A stretch of DNA of 64,000 nucleotides from Actinomyces capricornis (lineage in GTDB: Bacteria > Actinomycetota > Actinomycetes > Actinomycetales > Actinomycetaceae), in NCBI RefSeq assembly GCF_019974135.1, contig NZ_AP025017.1, forward strand, positions 868,001-932,000, read 5' to 3'. The translations under genes were made by a program, and so were the position numbers. How positions within the stretch are numbered: position 1 is the first letter of the stretch; each line of letters opens with the position of its first letter. Below the pieces are notes generated by a model, which worked only from the letters and a program-made list of their open reading frames with translations, made no database searches and was not told where the DNA came from. Shown piece after piece: positions 61,401 through 64,000 of this stretch.

Positions 61401-64000
61401 TCAGGCCCTGCGACGGCGAACCAGGACGACGCCGCCGATGATGGCGGCCAGGGCCACGAGGATCGGCAGCCCCACGCTGATGCCGGTACGGGCCAGGGAG
61501 GGCCCGGCAGCGACAGGGGTCGTCGACGGCGCCGGCTCACCGGGGTCGCCGGGCGCGCTGGGCGTCACGGACGGGCTCGGCGTGGGGTCCGCAGGCGGCG
61601 GGATCTCGGTGTAGGCGTTGACGAAGGTGGTCTCCACCACCTCGTCCTTCTGCGAGATCGTTACCTCCTGGGCCGCCGGGGCGGTCAGGGCGTGGCCGTC
61701 GATCCCAGCACCGGCCTCGTCCTCGGTGATGGTGCACTCGGTGCCGACGGGCAGCGTCGGGCCGGACACGGCATTGCCGTCCGCCTTGGCCGTGAGCGAG
61801 CCCTTCTCACCGCTGGTGCAGGTGTAGGTGAAGGTGAACTCCTTGTCCCCCACCTGAGCGCCCGTCACCTGCTTGGCCACTGAGAAGGAGCCCATGTGGC
61901 GGGTGTAGGTGTTGGTGAAGGACAGGGCCTTGGTGGTGCCCTTCTCCTCGATCGTCAGGCTCTGCGCCTCCGGGACGGCGACGTCGTAGCCCTCGGCCTG
62001 GGCCGAGGCGGGCCTCTCCGTCACCTCGCACTTGGCGCCGATGGGCAGCTCGACCCCGGACTTCACAGCGCTGCCGTCACCGGGGACCTGGATCTCGCCC
62101 TTGCGCTCGCCCTCCACCGAGGTGCAGGAGTAGTCGAAGGTGAAGGTCTTGGCCTTGTGCTCCTCGGCCCCATCACCGGCGACCTCCTTGGCCACCGAGA
62201 AGGTGCCCCGCTCGAGGGTGTAGGTGTTGGTCGCGGAGACCGCCACTGCGGCATCGGCCGCACCGGTGATGTCGAAGGCCGCCTCATTGCCGGTCACGGG
62301 CTTGCCGTTGACGGCCAGGGACCCCGTCCAGGAGGTGTTCTCCACGCCTGCCTGCGCCTCGCTCAGGGTGCAGGAGCCGGTGGGCACGTCGGAGATCTGC
62401 TTGGTCTGGCCCGCCTTGAGCGTGATCTCCTGGGGCTGGCCGGCCTTGCCCGTGGCGGCATCGGTGCAGGTGTAGGTGAAGCCGAACTCTTTGTCGGCAG
62501 CCAGCGCCGCGCCGTCGCCCTCGACCGTCTTGGAGATCGAGAAGCCACCGGTCAGCCGGGTGTAGGTGTTGGTCACCACGACCTCGGGGGTCTGGTCCTT
62601 GACGATGGTCACCGTGGGCGCGGAGTAGGCGGTGGCCACGGCGAAGCCGTCGCGGTGGGCCGAGGCGGCGTCCTCGGTCAGGGTGCAGGTGGTGCCGGTG
62701 GGCAGGCTCGGGCCCTCGACCGCCGCACCGCCCATGGGCACCTCAAGGCTGCCCGTGGTCTTCTCGGGGTCGTCACAGGTGAAGCCCACCGTGACCTTGT
62801 CCTCGCCCGTGGGCGTGTAGTCGCCCTCGACGGCCTTCTTGACCGCGAAGGTGCCGGTCTCGCGGGTGTAGGTGTTGGTCGCGGTGACCGCCACGGTCTG
62901 GTCCTTGGTGATGGTGACGCTGTCCTGGGACAGGGTCGAGGCCACCGCATAGCCCTCCCTGGCGGCCGAGTCGGCGTTCTCGCTCAGGGTGCAGGTCGCG
63001 CCGGCCGGGATCCTCGGGGAGGTCACCGCGGTGCCGTCGCCGGGCACCGTGAGCGTGCCCTCGACGCCGCCGGTGCAGCTGTAGGCGAAGGAGTAGGAGC
63101 CCTTGGCGAAGTCCTGGGCCCCGCCCTCCACGGTCTTGGCGATGGAGAAGGCGCCGGTGTCGCGGGTGTAGGTGTTGGTGGCGGTCACGGCCTCATTCCT
63201 CTTCGCGGCGATGGTCACGCTGTCCTGGGACAGGGTCGAGACCACTGCGTAGCCCTCCCTGGCGGCCGAGTCGGCGTTCTCGCTCAGGGTGCAGGTGGCG
63301 CCCGCGGTGATCCACGGAGAGGTCGTGGCGCTGCCGTCACCGGAGACCGTCAGCTCCCCCTTCTCCCCGGTGTCGCAGGTGTACTCGAAGGTGAAGGAGC
63401 CCGTAGCGGCATCCGCCGGGCCGCCCTGGACGGTCTTGGCGATGGAGAAGGTGCCCTCGTTGCGGGTGTAGGCGTTGACGAAGGCCACGGTGACCACCGG
63501 CTCAGCGGGGTCCTTGATCGTCACGGTCTGGTCCGCCGGGGGGTTGAGGGTGTAGCCGTCGATGGCCGCGGCGCCGGTGTCCTCGGAGATGGTGCAGGTG
63601 GTGCCCACGGGGAAGGTCTTGTCGGCCTGGACGGCGACGCCGTCCCCCTTGGCGGTGATGGTGCCGGACTGCCCGTCGGAGCAGGTGTAGGAGAAGGGGA
63701 AGTCATGGGACTCCACCCCCGGGACGCCCTCGATGGGCGGGGGCTCGACGCCTGTGGCGGTCTTGGTGACCTGGAAGGTGCCGGAGACCTGGACGAGTTC
63801 AGCGGTGTTGGTCAGCGCGACCCTGGTGGAGGTGCGGTCGCCGATGGTCAGGGTGCTGCCGGGCTTGTTGGCCACCATGAAGCCAGGCGTGCCCCAGGTG
63901 TAGCCGGAGGGCGCCGGAGAGGCGGTGGCGACATCCTCCGACAGGGTGATGACGGTGCCCTTGGGGAAGGTCCCCTGGTAGGTGTTGGCCTTACCGATGG
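61401..64000 (-). CDS. LARTG-anchored repeat surface protein (DUF5979-like; 5' end outside window)
   Basis: The visible 865 residues are open to the right edge, so the N-terminus and signal are missing. At least seven consecutive repeats of about 90-110 residues each follow one plan: GxFSIAKTVxG..., a first Cys (FxYTC), GDG, a second Cys (GATCTLSEN), a (R/D)GY/F segment and an ending TNTYTR. This looks like DUF5979 Ig/SpaA-type domains with one disulfide or isopeptide bond per domain. The C-terminus is a Pro-rich spacer, LARTG, a hydrophobic helix and RRRRA, a sortase signal of the LAXTG type used by class E sortases. Acts as a cell-wall stalk or adhesin. Confidence 0.9.
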   Translation of the reverse strand, partial: IGKANTYQGTFPKGTVITLSEDVATASPAPSGYTWGTPGFMVANKPGSTLTIGDRTSTRVALTNTAELVQVSGTFQVTKTATGVEPPPIEGVPGVESHDFPFSYTCSDGQSGTITAKGDGVAVQADKTFPVGTTCTISEDTGAAAIDGYTLNPPADQTVTIKDPAEPVVTVAFVNAYTRNEGTFSIAKTVQGGPADAATGSFTFEYTCDTGEKGELTVSGDGSATTSPWITAGATCTLSENADSAAREGYAVVSTLSQDSVTIAAKRNEAVTATNTYTRDTGAFSIAKTVEGGAQDFAKGSYSFAYSCTGGVEGTLTVPGDGTAVTSPRIPAGATCTLSENADSAAREGYAVASTLSQDSVTITKDQTVAVTATNTYTRETGTFAVKKAVEGDYTPTGEDKVTVGFTCDDPEKTTGSLEVPMGGAAVEGPSLPTGTTCTLTEDAASAHRDGFAVATAYSAPTVTIVKDQTPEVVVTNTYTRLTGGFSISKTVEGDGAALAADKEFGFTYTCTDAATGKAGQPQEITLKAGQTKQISDVPTGSCTLSEAQAGVENTSWTGSLAVNGKPVTGNEAAFDITGAADAAVAVSATNTYTLERGTFSVAKEVAGDGAEEHKAKTFTFDYSCTSVEGERKGEIQVPGDGSAVKSGVELPIGAKCEVTERPASAQAEGYDVAVPEAQSLTIEEKGTTKALSFTNTYTRHMGSFSVAKQVTGAQVGDKEFTFTYTCTSGEKGSLTAKADGNAVSGPTLPVGTECTITEDEAGAGIDGHALTAPAAQEVTISQKDEVVETTFVNAYTEIPPPADPTPSPSVTPSAPGDPGEPAPSTTPVAAGPSLARTGISVGLPILVALAAIIGGVVLVRRRRA
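62911..63305 (-). repeat. Recently duplicated 300-bp repeat in the surface-protein gene
   Basis: The segments 62911-63005 and 63211-63305 are nearly identical and exactly 300 bp (100 codons) apart. They encode the same GATCTLSENADSAAREGYAV block in two neighbouring domains. Confidence 0.8.

Overview
The window is about 70% G+C actinobacterial chromosome. Gene content and synteny point to the Actinomycetaceae, most likely Actinomyces or a close relative. The indicators are rplY-pth, mfd, eno, ftsB-DUF501-ppx, a divergent lysG/lysE pair, an LARTG-anchored surface protein and many leaderless genes. The genus is an inference from family knowledge, not a database result. I found no rRNA, tRNA, CRISPR array, insertion sequence or phage region.

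Layout. Bases 1-5600: an amino-acid permease cut by the left edge, ispH, xseA, xseB and a PfkB sugar kinase. Bases 5600-11500: a quinone-reductase-like flavoprotein, an ArsR regulator, an Mrr-type nuclease homologue, a YbaK/PrdX deacylase, an aldehyde dehydrogenase and uppS. Bases 11500-22100: a TrhA/hemolysin-III membrane protein, greA, msrA, an acyltransferase, an RGG-tailed ABC-class ATPase, lysG/lysE, an FMN reductase and ilvA. Bases 22200-23600: a lower-GC two-gene unit, a putative secreted effector whose stop overlaps the start of a small lipoprotein (ATGA). Bases 23600-29150: an Opp/Nik-type ABC importer with a fused permease, behind a promoter covered by a Zur-like palindrome. Bases 29150-35100: ilvD, a decayed ABC permease, an FKBP, a Bax-inhibitor-like protein, a Septum_form lipoprotein and an orphan PKD-like protein. 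Bases 35285-39900: an ABC-2 exporter with a NarL-type two-component system. Bases 39900-45400: pth, rplY, aroD, ppx, DUF501 and ftsB. Bases 45500-51300: an OmpR-type two-component system divergent from a lipoprotein-adaptor-ATPase-permease efflux operon, lying between ftsB and eno, which are often near neighbours in actinobacteria. Bases 51480-64000: eno, a SurA-like lipoprotein, a GT4 glycosyltransferase, mfd, a beta-helix lipoprotein and a repeat-built LARTG surface protein that runs off the right edge.

How it works together. Most genes are housekeeping: isoprenoid and peptidoglycan lipid carrier (ispH, uppS), branched-chain amino acids (ilvA, ilvD), shikimate (aroD), glycolysis (eno), translation (rplY, pth) and DNA repair (xseAB, mfd). 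Transport and stress modules are interleaved. Eleven genes have a TANNNT hexamer ending 6-7 bases before the start codon, and the permease at 971 makes twelve, so leaderless transcription looks common.

The intergenic spaces hold several structured repeats: two copies of a long hairpin with a compensatory base-pair change (29161-29232, 39901-39976); a 94-bp fold of four copies of one 23-bp motif (6435-6528); two 81-bp elements with 11-bp terminal inverted repeats (17732-17906); and 19-bp tandem repeats (41669-41726). The best candidates for undescribed biology are the effector/lipoprotein pair, the Zur-like importer and these palindromic elements.
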